Assembly: GCA_013398015.1 (NCBI GenBank) | Contig: VZRR01011494.1 | Span: 124,001-188,000, forward strand | Direction: 5' to 3' | Source: Oreocharis arfaki | Taxonomy: Eukaryota; Chordata; Aves; Passeriformes; Paramythiidae | DNA length: 64,000 nucleotides | Shown here: piece by piece, positions 45,821-57,800 of the stretch | Layout of the letters: the number at the start of each line of letters is the position of its first letter | Numbering within the stretch: the first letter of the stretch is position 1 | Notes under the pieces: generated by a model | What the model was told of the DNA's origin: nothing | What the model saw: only the letters and a program-made list of their open reading frames with translations | The model's database searches: none | Position numbers and translations under genes: made by a program

Positions 45821-48800
45821 GTGAGGGGATGGGGTCCGCTGGGTGGTCGGGGCGCTGGCTCTGCGCTGCTCTGCGGCTGGGACGGGCTCCCTGGGGGGTG
45901 GTGAAAGCTGCCGGGGTTTGTCAGGGATAGCGCAGTTTGGGGTCGCTATACTTACGGGTGATGGTTCACCCACCTTCTGTGGATAACCCAAATGAGTATT
46001 TGCAGCAGTTGCTCGCTTCCAGTTTGTTTAATTAAAGATTTGCATTCAGATACTGAAACAATAAATGCCAGTATTTATTATATAAATATTTATTATAGAA
46101 ATATTAAATGCCAGAGCTGAGGGCTCACTAAGCCCTGAAAAGAGACTGCTGTCCCAGCTCACTCATGGACGTTACGTGGTCCCTCCTGAGCCCTGCCGCT
46201 GTCTTGTACCATCCAGTACGGAAATGCTTTGCAGATAACAAAAAAGCAAAAACAACCCCCCTCAACTTATTTTAATAAGAGTTAGCTTTTGAGAGTCGGT
46301 TTCTCGTAGTTTAAGGACCTTGTGCAAATCAAAGGATGATTTCTCTTCTTGCCAGAGAGGAGTTAAAAAGCAAACGAATATGGCCAGCGGTAACAGACCT
46401 CCCATAGCTCGTTCTTCTTCAAGAGCAGGAGTAGGGCTGACCTCTTCATCAAGGCCTCCCTCTTCATCGAGGACTCCGTCAGCAGGCAGAATAGGAACAG
46501 CGGTATGTTAGAAAATATTATAATTAATTTTGATATATTTTTGTCCCTTTTTTTGCTAATTTTTTTTTTCTAGTACCATGACTGGAGTGAGGAGAAGTTC
46601 TTTTTTCAGGAAGAATATAAGATTTCAGTTTTGTATAAAGTTTTGCCAGCCTTGTCTGGAGGGGGTCAGGGAGGTCCAGCATCCAGAGTTCACCTGGGAG
46701 ACCCGAATGGTGTTGATATTGCAGATAGATGGAACAATGATCAGCTGTTGAAAGGTAATCCCTTACCTTCTACAGCAGACATTCAACTGAAGCTTTCCTG
46801 CCCTGAAGAGATGTAAATGCCGAAAGATTCCTACAGAAAGAGTATAGAGACTAACTGAAGTTTTTAATTGCTTTGACAATTGCTTAAGGATAATAAAATA
46901 ATAATTCAGATTTGGTAGATTTTTCTTTTTTTTAATAGATGCCTCCTAGTACAGCAAGACCCAGTTCTCGTGGTGGTTCTTTGACTCCTGGAGGAGTCTT
47001 ATCATCTCAAATTAAAGTTGCAGACCGTCCAGTGACTCAACAGGGATTAAGTGGAATAAAAACTGCAATGAAAGGTATTTCGTACTGAAAATAGCCATCA
47101 AGTTGTCTGCAAATATTTTGAAAGAATATTTAGGTTTTCACATGAGAGCTTTTTATCACTGTATAAATTGTGAAGTGAAGAGCTGTGATTAAAAAGAGCC
47201 GCAAAACGAAAGAGAAAATTAAAGCAATAAATTCCTTTTATTGTCCTCCCTCTTGGCAGCCAAAGAAGATAAACATTTTTCTGTAACTGAACTATCTTTA
47301 AAAATAATTCAAAAGAATAGAACAAGATTATTGTGTCTTCTTCCATCACTGCAGAATACTTAAAACACTCTGTTAGGTAGTAACTATTCGTACATTTGTA
47401 TTAGTAATGTTTATCTTCACAGCAGTCTAAAAATGTCTTCTTTTTTTAATGAGATAATATCTATTTAAGAACACTAGGTGATATTAGTTGTAATTTTTTT
47501 TGGTTTTAAGTTTTTGAGATTGTTTTCCTAATTTATGGTTCATCTAAATTAGGGGATTTTTTAACAAAATACCGTATTGCTCTCTTTTATCAGGTCCTCA
47601 GAGACAGATAATGGATAAAACATACTACCTTGGGGTGCTGAGGTACGTCTTAACGACACATTTAATGGTCTGTTCCCTTTCAGGCACAGAGTTGAAGCTT
47701 GACAATAGTGTGCCATAAGTGGCATTCGCTTACAATGAGCTGTTATAAGAATGCTGCTCTAAGAGTGAAGGTTATTTTGTATATAGATATACTGTAGGAA
47801 GAAGGGAAGTAGATTTCCTTGAGATTTTGTTGTTAGGTTTGCTAAGTTAAGTGCTCTCTCACAGCATTAGTAAGGGGAGGGTCAATGATTCTGAGCTTCC
47901 ACCTCTAATGTTTGTCAGGTTTGATAGCTCCATTTGTACAAAGTAGCATTCCAAACTAAACATTTTTTATTGTACATTTCAGGTGGCTTATTTGGATTAT
48001 ACATTCAGCTAGCAGTGACAAATGCAAGACCTTGGGCAAACTATTGCGTGCAGGATTTTATCAGTTGATCATATTACAGTTTTGAATAATTAGTCCTAAA
48101 AGATGTCATTTTAAATACGGATGATACTCACATTCTGTGAAATTACACTGTGGTTTTTTTCTGTCCACATCTGTTTTACCAGCAGAGAAGAAAAGCTAAT
48201 TAAAACATTTTATTTCATACCAAGGTTTTCCAGCAACTACTTAGGACTTTATCTGATTCTAACATTTTGCTTTTTTCCACACTTATCTCTTCTTAAAAAT
48301 GCTGAGCTGAAACAAAGTGCAGCGTGAGAGATACTAATTTCAAATCTCCTATCATAAAATATACTTTCTGTTCTAGCTGTGCTTTAGTTGTAAGTGTTAA
48401 TGATTCTTTTTCATTTGTTTTTTTCAGAAGTAAAACAAATGAACTTACAACAGAAATTAACAAGCTGCAGGAAGAAGTAGAAATGTACAAGCAGGAGAAA
48501 TCTGTCTACTTGTCCTATGAAAAACGGTGAGATGTATTGTGGCTAATGCAGTGCTAACTTTCTAAGTCACAAGACTATTTTCAAGTATTGGGCAGGCTTC
48601 AAGGAATCAGTGAATAATTTTTTTTTTCATGATTTTATTTACAAATAAACATTTACATTTACAAATCTTACTGATTGAAGTTTGACTTTTTGTTTCGTAT
48701 TTAGGGCAGAGTCTTTAGCTGGTGAAATCAAAGATTTGCAAGGTCACCTAGCAGACTACAACATGGTATGCTGCTGTCAAATTTTGATACTGAATGCTCT

Positions 48801-51800
48801 CCCATTTATTCACTTGCTTTGTACTGCTTTTGCTTTATTGGGAATCTTTTTTGTTTTTTACATTTCTATGTAAAAATATACTGGTTAATACTGCCTTTAT
48901 TCATTTATTGGAAAGGAAAGAGATGGAAAAGAGGAAAACAAAAAGTGTGCTATACATTAGGAGAAGCGTCTGCATATGGATTTAAGAAATTGGTGCTGTG
49001 TAATATTTCAGTGCTTAGAACAGCTACCTATAATGGCGATTATTTCTGAAAATGATGTGTAATCTATTCAGATTCCCAAATAATATTTTTCGCATTTGCA
49101 ATAACCAAAATTTGCTGTGTTTTCATGAACTCTTTATCGGATTTTTTCTTTTTTTTAAGAAGAGGACAGCAGTAACAGGTTGGAATTCTGTCTTGTTTCA
49201 GGTTGTGGATATACTTAACACCAGTACAGATATGGCAGAAGTGATCCGTGATTACAATATGGTAAGAATTAGGATATTTGCTGTGCTTTAACAGTGAAAT
49301 GGTGTGTTACTTTCTTGGTGGTTTGAATGTCTGACGTATCTAAAAAAGCATAGCACTGACTTAAAACATAGCCATTTTTTTCCAGTTAAGTTAGTCATAA
49401 TGTTGGCAACCTGTTAGCAGTAAGTCAGTTGCCTGAAGTGTTGTGTTAACAGCTCCATTGTCGTTTTCTGTGATTTAAATTTGAGAGGGGTGTTATCCCA
49501 ACCCAAATTATGAGTGTTAAAATATCTTTTTTATTTTTTGGGAGCATAGAACAGTGGTCTTAGGAGAGGCAAATTGGACTACACTGCCTTGTAAAGCTGC
49601 CTGGTCTTCTGTACATTAAGTTCTCTTTTGTCTTCAGCCTTTTAAATGTCTCCAGGGTGAAAAATAATAAATAGGTCTCTGACATAGCCACCACAAAATC
49701 AAAGAGTTTTGTTCTTCCTTTGCTTTCCTTCTTTGTTTTCTAACACATACTCTAAGTGTTAACATGTGATTAGCATTATGCATATTTTATTTCTTACGAT
49801 CAGTTTGTCTGCAAACAAAACATTTGTCTGTAAACAAAAGAAACCAGTTTCACTAAAGGTTTTTTTGGTAACTTGAAAAATGACCTTTGTATTTCTTGGT
49901 CAAAACAACTTCTTTTTCCTTGCATTTGATTGAATAATAATGTCTGTGCCATAAAGACATCCTGCCTGTCTAGTTTTAAACAATATCTTATCAGGAATAG
50001 ATCCCAGAATAATAGTAAGTGAAAGATGTGTACATTATTATTATATATTTAGGGATGTGGTTAGTGGTGGACTTGTCAGTGCTGAGTTAAGGGTTGCACT
50101 TGATGATCTTAGGTTTTTTAACCTATATAATTCCATGACTTATTACAAACTTGATTGTGTTCCAATTTTTTTTTCTTTGAAGTTAAAGGTTCAGAATGAC
50201 CGCGACACTCAGACTATGGATAAAATCTTCACAGAAAGACAAGCGTAAGTACATTAAGTGTATGTTTTTCATCCTTGAATAACTCAATTTCTCATAACTC
50301 AGCTTGGGAAAGTTGAGATGCTACCTGTTACCCTAACAGTGCGATGCATATCACAAGTGATACCTGAACAATTTCAAGATGATATGTTAGTGCCAGGTTG
50401 CAGCTGGAGTTCCTAGCATTGAAGTCTAGTTACTCCTCTGAAGATAATTGCCGTGTCACCCTGGAAGAGTTAGATGGCAATGGAGAGTCCTGTCTTTTGG
50501 CAATCTGCTGTCAAGTTCTGGGAGTTTTGTTGTGGTGTAGCAGGATGAAGAAAGCAAGCAGAAGTGGGAGCTACACCTTTGCCTGTCTAGTAAGGTAGGG
50601 TTGTGTGGAGGGAAAGATGGGGACAGTGAGGTGCTTGCATTAGGAATTTGTAAGCCTTGAGAATGGCTTATATAGCGATAGGCTGAGAGGGTGAGTTTTT
50701 GAGGTAGTTAGTTTAGGCACAAGAGGGGTGCGGGAGAAAGCTTATATGATCCTGCTTGTTGTCAGTGAAAGCAATCTCAGCAGTGAGATTTTATGTATCA
50801 GTGAGCACTCCGAAGCAACGAATTTACCAGTTAATAATGTCACGTTGCATTAATGCTGCAGTTTTCAATAGCTTGCAAATGAGTCTGTTGCACCCTGAAT
50901 GGGTTTTTAAGTGTTAAGAAAGTATGAAGAGAAGATAGTTGGTTCAGTAGCAATGCAGTAATGGTAATTCATCGGTGCACTGTAAATACACATTTATGAG
51001 AATACAGCAGTTGGTCTTTCTTGCTCTGCTAATTGGAGTTAAAAAAATACCCAAATGCTCCATTCTCTGATTGTGTTAGTTTTGCCTAATAGACTTCAGA
51101 GCTGTTCCAGCACTGATTTGGAGCCAGCCCCCAGTCTGGCTGTGGTCTGCTTCAACATTTTAGAGAAATTATTTTTTCCTTCTAGACCTCTTCACAATGA
51201 AAGCAGAAATGATTATGCCAACTTCACCTGCTACTTTGTTCATGTTAAACAATATACATTAAACCCCTGAATATAAGTAGCCAAATATATTTTATTAAAA
51301 AAGTGGATTGTGAGTATTTTTTGATTGGTTTGAAGTGTTTGTTGTGGCAATAATATATGCATATGACCCCATTTTTTAACTGCATGATTGATGCAGCAAA
51401 ATCTTGTTATGGATTTGGTGAGATGAAAGGAGATAGACTGCATAACTTCGTTCTGTATTGTACATTGGCAGCATAAAATGGAAGTGCAAGTATACTATGT
51501 TTTTGAAATGTCAATTCAGCTCCATTGTTTAAGACATTAACGCCCCTCATTTACATAAATATCAATGTATTTGTCCTCAATAAATCCATCTTCTTCATCT
51601 CTGCGTGCATGAACTTTCTCAAATACTACAATGGGTTCTTCACTGCTTGTACCAGATACTGAAGGAGAAGAACTCATGTCAGCTGAGAACTCCTGTTCAA
51701 ACATCTCTGAGTCATTTTCTTGCAGACGGCGGTGACGGTAGCTGATCAAATAGTGATACCATGCCGGGCATTTTACAGCAGTAAAAATCAGGAGTGTAGT

Positions 51801-54800
51801 GCCTAGGACAAACCCTAGGACACCTGCTAGGAAGGTCCAACTTTTGCCAACAAGTGGTAACCCTTTAAAACAAATAGAAAAAAAAGAAGAATAATCTTCA
51901 TGAGGAATACTAGCAAGAACTCTAGCATGATTTTTTTCATAGTTACATTGAGAACTCACAAAGTAAACATTGATAGGGGTATTACTGAGTGTCTCCAGAG
52001 CTTTAGTAGAAGGTTGTTGCTGTGTTGTTAGGGAGTCAGTAACATCAGGGACTAATAGTGTATGTGCATCTCATATTTCCTAGAAATATAAATCTACCTT
52101 GCATATTTATAAAAAATAATTGTTTCAAAGTCTGTTTCAAAGGTAAAGTTCTGGAGACATATAAAAGATAATAAATAAATATAAAAGATTTTTTTTTCCA
52201 AAAGTTAAATTCCAAGATTAGGCTTTGGCAAAAATAATCAGGAATTGGTTTGAAATTCTATTTCCCAGGCTTTGCTTTTTATATGGTGATAATGTCTGAA
52301 CCCTAAAGTATGATGTCTTTTGTTTAGCATATCCTTTGGGTTGTGTTTAGTTATAATAAAAAATTCAGTAAACTGTAGTTCCAATAATCTTTATTTAGAA
52401 GCTGGTTTTGTGTGCTGGCCACTACCCTAAAATAAATTACACGGTGGTACAGCTAAAGAAACGTGTCACACTGGTAGTTTGTGTATATATCTGTAGGTAT
52501 TTTTCCTGCTTTTGCCAGAAGAAAGAAGTAAAGCGTTTCAGGATGGAAGGGTTAACTTGCACGTAAGATTAACATTGAGAGGTGAAGAAAGGTGAGGAGA
52601 TGTATCGCTGAAATTTCCAAAGACTGTGAAATGGGCACGTTCATGTCCTTTACAATGAACACATTTAGGACGGGAGTAAAATCTGTAAGTTCGTGCTATC
52701 ACGTTTTAGGAAGACAACTACATCTAGAAAGCAGTTTGGAAAAAGCAAATTTTTTTTTAAAGTTACTTCCCTGGTTCTATTAGGCAGGGATCTAAACAAT
52801 TATCTGAATTTTAGGGCTTTGAAATATCATCATCATTTTTTACTAACATTTAAGGATTGTGGGGTTTATCTGTTTTGAACACTTCCTCGGTAGACCTTAA
52901 CATTCACAGTAATGTGTGTGACTGTCTATGAGAACCTGGAAATACGCTTATTCTGTAGCCCTGGCATTTATGGAAGCGTCAGAGAGTACTAGGAATGCAA
53001 AACAGTATAAAGTCATGGAACAGCAAATCAAACAGCTCATAAGCAGTAAAGTGAAATATCTGTGTATTACCTGCACGAGTTCCATTGTTTCTGGTGATGT
53101 TGTTTGGAGTCAGAGCTGTTACTAAGGCACTACTTCTAAGATTAACAGCAGGAGTGGAAGTTACAGTGTTTTGTAAAGGAGCCTTTTCAATTTTGCAGTC
53201 AGCTGGTTGGATAGCTGCCATCTTGATGGAGATTTTTTCCATGTTTGGGAATGTACATGTAGTGTTGCTTTCATTTTCTGTGAATGTGAGCAGCGAAAAG
53301 GCTATGAGATACCGGTAGTTTTTTGGCACTCTAATTTAAAAAAATTGTCATCGATAGATATTCTATTACTGCATAATATGGGAGAGTTTGTGGTAGATTT
53401 TATCCACATCAGAAAAAAATGCACAGTAAAGCTATTTGATATAAAACAATATGAAATGTTGCCCTTACCAAAACTTACCCAATGTTACATTGGAGGCAGT
53501 TAGCCATATCTGTAAGTCAAGGAGGTCACAGGAGCAGATCCATGGGTTTCCAGCTAAAACAATTTTAATCAGTTTAAAAGATGATTTTACATGAAAATAT
53601 TTCAGAAAATTATACTGTAGATTTAAAACTGTCAGGCTTTCTAGAGAAGTAAATGTTTCTGAATCCAGCTGAGCAATCATGTTATAGGATAGATTCAACA
53701 CTGAGAGTTGATTTAATCCTGCAAATGCTGCTTTATGAACAGTGCTAATAGAGTTGTTGCTAATATCCAGAGTTACGAGTTTTTTGAGATTGGAGAAGCT
53801 GTTATTGTACAATACAGTAATGTTGTTTTCATTCAGATGAAGTTCAGTGAGGTTAATAAAACGTCCAAGAATCTCTTTGTCATGATCTGCTAAAGTGATT
53901 TTATTGTTTTTGAGGCTTAATTTAGTAACGTTTTGAAAAAGGTTGAGGGGGATGTTAAAGAGGTTCTTTCCAGACTCGTCACAAGCAACCTGTTGAAAAA
54001 GAGAGAATGACAACAATTAAATACTGTAGAAAAGTCTACTAATAAAGGTATCTCAGTGAGGACCGTTAAAGGCAAGAGAAAACTATTTTCCATTTTTTAA
54101 TGGTGTCACTTTAGGAGAAAGGTTATATTGCTCTTCATGAAGTTTTATTTATTTCTTTCTTAATTAACTCGTAGTCTGGTGATACAGTGGAATAAATCCT
54201 CCTAGTGTCTAGAGACCTCGTGTTCCAGAGCACTTAGTGTTGAGCTGTGTGCTTAGATGCAACGCTCTTTATATGGTGGTCATCCAAAATGTAACCAGTT
54301 TGTCATACTATTTTGGAATTAATATTTGGAATTAATTATTTGTTGGATAAAAAAATAATTCCTTTCCTACATAATCTGGAAAGAAGTTGTCATAGCGGAA
54401 GTTTATTCAAGATGGCAAATTAATTCAAATGTGCCTTCTAAAATGTACTTTAAAAAAAACAACTATGTTTATTCTTAATTTAAAATAACATCTTTAGAGC
54501 AGACCTTTAACAAAATATTTATTATATACGTATATATGTTGTAGCACTTAACTTCATTTTGGTTTTCTTTGTTGAAGTGTAGCATAGCTGCAGTCTTTTC
54601 AGACTTGACTGTTTGCTCTCGATACCTTGAAATATTTTTGTTTTTTGAAAAGAGTGCATTTATTTATATATGTAAAGAAGCATTCTTGTTGAATGAAAGA
54701 ATTTGAGATACAAAACCATCTCAAATATGTTTCAGTGTTATTCACCTTCCTGCAATGACTGCCATCAGCTGATTGTCCATTACACTGAAAACTACTTACT

Positions 54801-57800
54801 TGCATTTTTGTATTTCTTTCTTCAGGACTTTTATGTTTATGAAATGGTTTTTAAAATGTCTTCTGCTTCAAATGCATTTTTCAAAAATAAGGGTAATTCA
54901 GATCAATGTAAAACTTACAGTTTGGGAAGTTATGTTGCAGTCAGCAGTGACTGGATTCAAGAACAGTGTTCCAGCCCAGATCACAAGCCAGTAGATTTTC
55001 ATGTTTTGAGCCTAGTGAAAAACAACACTTTTGCATATCAAGACCGGAATACCAGTGTCTTCTGTAGTGGTAGTTTAACAAATTAATAGATACAGTTATT
55101 TGAATGACAGTTTAATAAATTCTGTTCCACATAAATACTTTGTAATGTAAAATTAAGTAGAAAAACGGGGATTATCAGAATTAATGAATTCAGCTTTCAC
55201 TTAATTGAGCCAAACCTAAAATCCAGTGTGCAGACTGTATCAGCAAATAGAAAAGGGAGTGGTTAGACAAGTTCACATAGGAAAGTATCATAAATGTATG
55301 AAACAAATAGGTGGGGCTGTACTCATTAATATCCCTATTAAAGCAATTACGGGTACTGGCAGATGATTGGAGTAAACTGCAGAAAGTATCGATGCTTGCA
55401 TGCTCTCCCTATACAATTTCTCTTGTTGCCTCTGACAGAGGCAGAATACTCTACTAGACAATTGTTGGTTTGTCCAGGCAGATTTCCTTTATGTTCTTAG
55501 ATAAGTGAATTTTTAATTAGAAGATCAATCTTTTACTCTCTTTATTGTCCGCAATATGACCTGTAATATGACATAAGCCTGGACTTCTCTATTAGGAAGG
55601 TATAGTTTTTGCTCTGATCTTTGGAACTAAGTAAACATGGTTCAGTCTCTAGTGATGAAGTTTTTGAACAGGTTTGAGCCTTATATTTTGAAAGTTAGGA
55701 AAGATCCTACAAATGGTATTTACTGTGACATTAACATCTCTCAAAGAAAGGGTCTCTCGGTCATTGCCTTTGAATCAGGCACTATTTGCAGTACCTATTC
55801 ATTTTGAGCAGAAATGTTAGCACCATGTCTGTGAGATGTTACGTTAGTCCCTGTTTATGCCACACTTGAATAAAAATGTTATGTAAAAGTCAATGAATCT
55901 TTAATTTTTCCAGTTTTTCTTAAGCATCTGAAAAGATAGGGGGTTAAGTTAGTCTTAGTATCTCCTTGCCAGATTTCTGTCTTCCAGAGTAAAAGAAACC
56001 CAAAAAGTAAAGTGTAAGATACTTGTTTAAAGTGAGCTGTACAGAGCATTCACTGAATTTAACAGAAAAGAGTGGGGGAAATTACATAAGGAAGTTTGAT
56101 TGCACAAACAATGCTAAATATAGGCAGCCTGTCAGATTTACAAAACCTCCACCAGTCCTTAAAATGAGTGCTGGGAGGCCTTTGCTGATCATAATGAAAT
56201 AAATGAGGTCATAGAACAAACTGGTCAAATCTATTTGATAACTTCTGTATATTTGCATGGATTGACCTCATTCGCCTAACTGAATCAGCCTGGAAATTTC
56301 ATGACTTGTGGGAAAGAAGGTAAATGCCACTTACTCCGCTCTGATCCATTGTGTATTTCTCCTTCTGTCAGAATCTTATATTGAATTCAAAAGGAGTTCA
56401 TAAACCTTTTGCCATTTAGCCATTATCCATGGCAGGGACAAGGGGTGCTAGCAGCAGCAGCCCCTGTGGAATTTTGTTCTGTATGAGGTTTTGCACTTGT
56501 CAATGGTGGTATTGGCCTGCATATTTTTTTAGCCAGTTTATGTATTGTTAGTGGAAAACGTGATGCACTTAGAGAATTCCCAAAATAACTATTTAAACAT
56601 CTGGATCTTGCAATGTATTTGGACTTTAAAGATACAGTTTCCTAGATGTTCAGAAACAGAGCAGGTCTTGAGCTGGCAATTTATAAATACAGATTAATAG
56701 TATTATTGTAGTTTTCAGATTACAAGACAAGAACTGTCTTAAATAGAATGGGAAAACATATTAAATATTGTTCTTAATGTTACTCTATAAGTTGATAACA
56801 AGGAAGTTGAAAATTTAAGTTATACATACGTCTGAGTCAAAAACATATTTCTTAGCTTTTACTTTAGTTTCTACTGAAAACGTAGGGGATTTTTTACAAA
56901 TGTGACTTCCTGCATTTTGTGTATGTGAACCTGTATAATCAGTAGAAGAACAGGAAAGCATCTGTAATTTTATTTGCAGTTCAGCATTTTACTAGAACCT
57001 GATTTTACTAACTGCTATTTAAACTAACTGCTTTGGAAAAAAACTCAGCCTGGTAAAACATTGGCAATACATTGGTAGTACTTTGATATTTCTTTGTAAT
57101 TAGAAGTGCTTTCTTAAAAATTTCCATCTGAGAACTTTGAAAATTCTATCATTTAAAAATAATGTAGTGATTTTTTTTTTCTGGGGAGGTAATTGAGTTT
57201 ATATAATCAGTCTGGTTTTCAGAGTCTGTTCCCCACCTTTCTAATGAAGTAGAATTTACTTAACAACTCATCATGTCCAAGGTTCGTAGAAATTCCTGAA
57301 GTTTTAATATACCTGAAGATGTGTTTGCTTCCAGTCTAGCAACAAAGTTATACTAATAAATCTTTGCCTGCATTTTGAATTAGACATGCCAAGTATCTTA
57401 CCTTTCTGTTGCTTCTTAGAGGTATCATACGTACACATGTGTAGATTTTTCAGTGCACTGACAACAAATAACATGGTGAAACAGCACTTTGTTTTTCTTC
57501 AACCTTTGTACCTGATGAATAACCAGGCAATGTAAAAAAAAATAAACCTAGAAAATCCTTAGCAAAAGATTGACTAAGTTGAGCAACTTCTTATAATCAT
57601 CTTGGATTTAATTGGATCAGCAGCCAATAGGAAAGTCTAATTGTAGTATGCTGAAGTTCATATTATCTAATTGTAATATGCTGAAGTGTCAAGTTCCAGA
57701 TCGTAGAGGAAGAAGTGAGTTTAAATGCCACAGGTATTTTACAAGTAAGTTGAGTAATAATCAATTAAAGAAATTCTGGAGACAGAAAAAGACTTTCATT

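Larger units (their letters stand above)
45170..45900. promoter_or_regulatory. Bidirectional CpG-island promoter of PLAA and IFT74
   Basis: A dense CpG block covers PLAA exon 1 and IFT74 exon 1; the PLAA ATG (45528) and the IFT74 exon 1 donor (45820) lie less than 300 nt apart on opposite strands. No TATA box is visible. Between them are CCGGAAG (ETS, 45592-45598), ACTTCTAATCCCAGCAGGC (ZNF143-like, 45624-45642), TCTCGCGA (BANP-like, 45680-45687) and, on the - strand, ACTACGACTCCCAG (ZNF143-like, 45694-45707). Confidence 0.8.
47075..50182 (+). other. IFT74 introns 2-6
   Basis: Five short introns (519, 785, 178, 436 and 921 nt), AT-rich. Intron 6 contains a CR1 tail and an imperfect 18-19-base tandem repeat (49804-49840, TTTGTCTGYAAACAAAA). 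Confidence 0.75.

Noticed and set aside
45114..45904. Several 60-200 codon frames in the PLAA/IFT74 CpG island
   Set aside because: GC-rich DNA lacks stop codons by chance; the true PLAA exon 1 is one frame, and the others have no family resemblance.
54703..55086. A 127-codon + strand frame
   Set aside because: It is the antisense shadow of LRRC19 exon 1, which encodes a good signal peptide with a GTAAGT donor and joins the LRR exon in frame.
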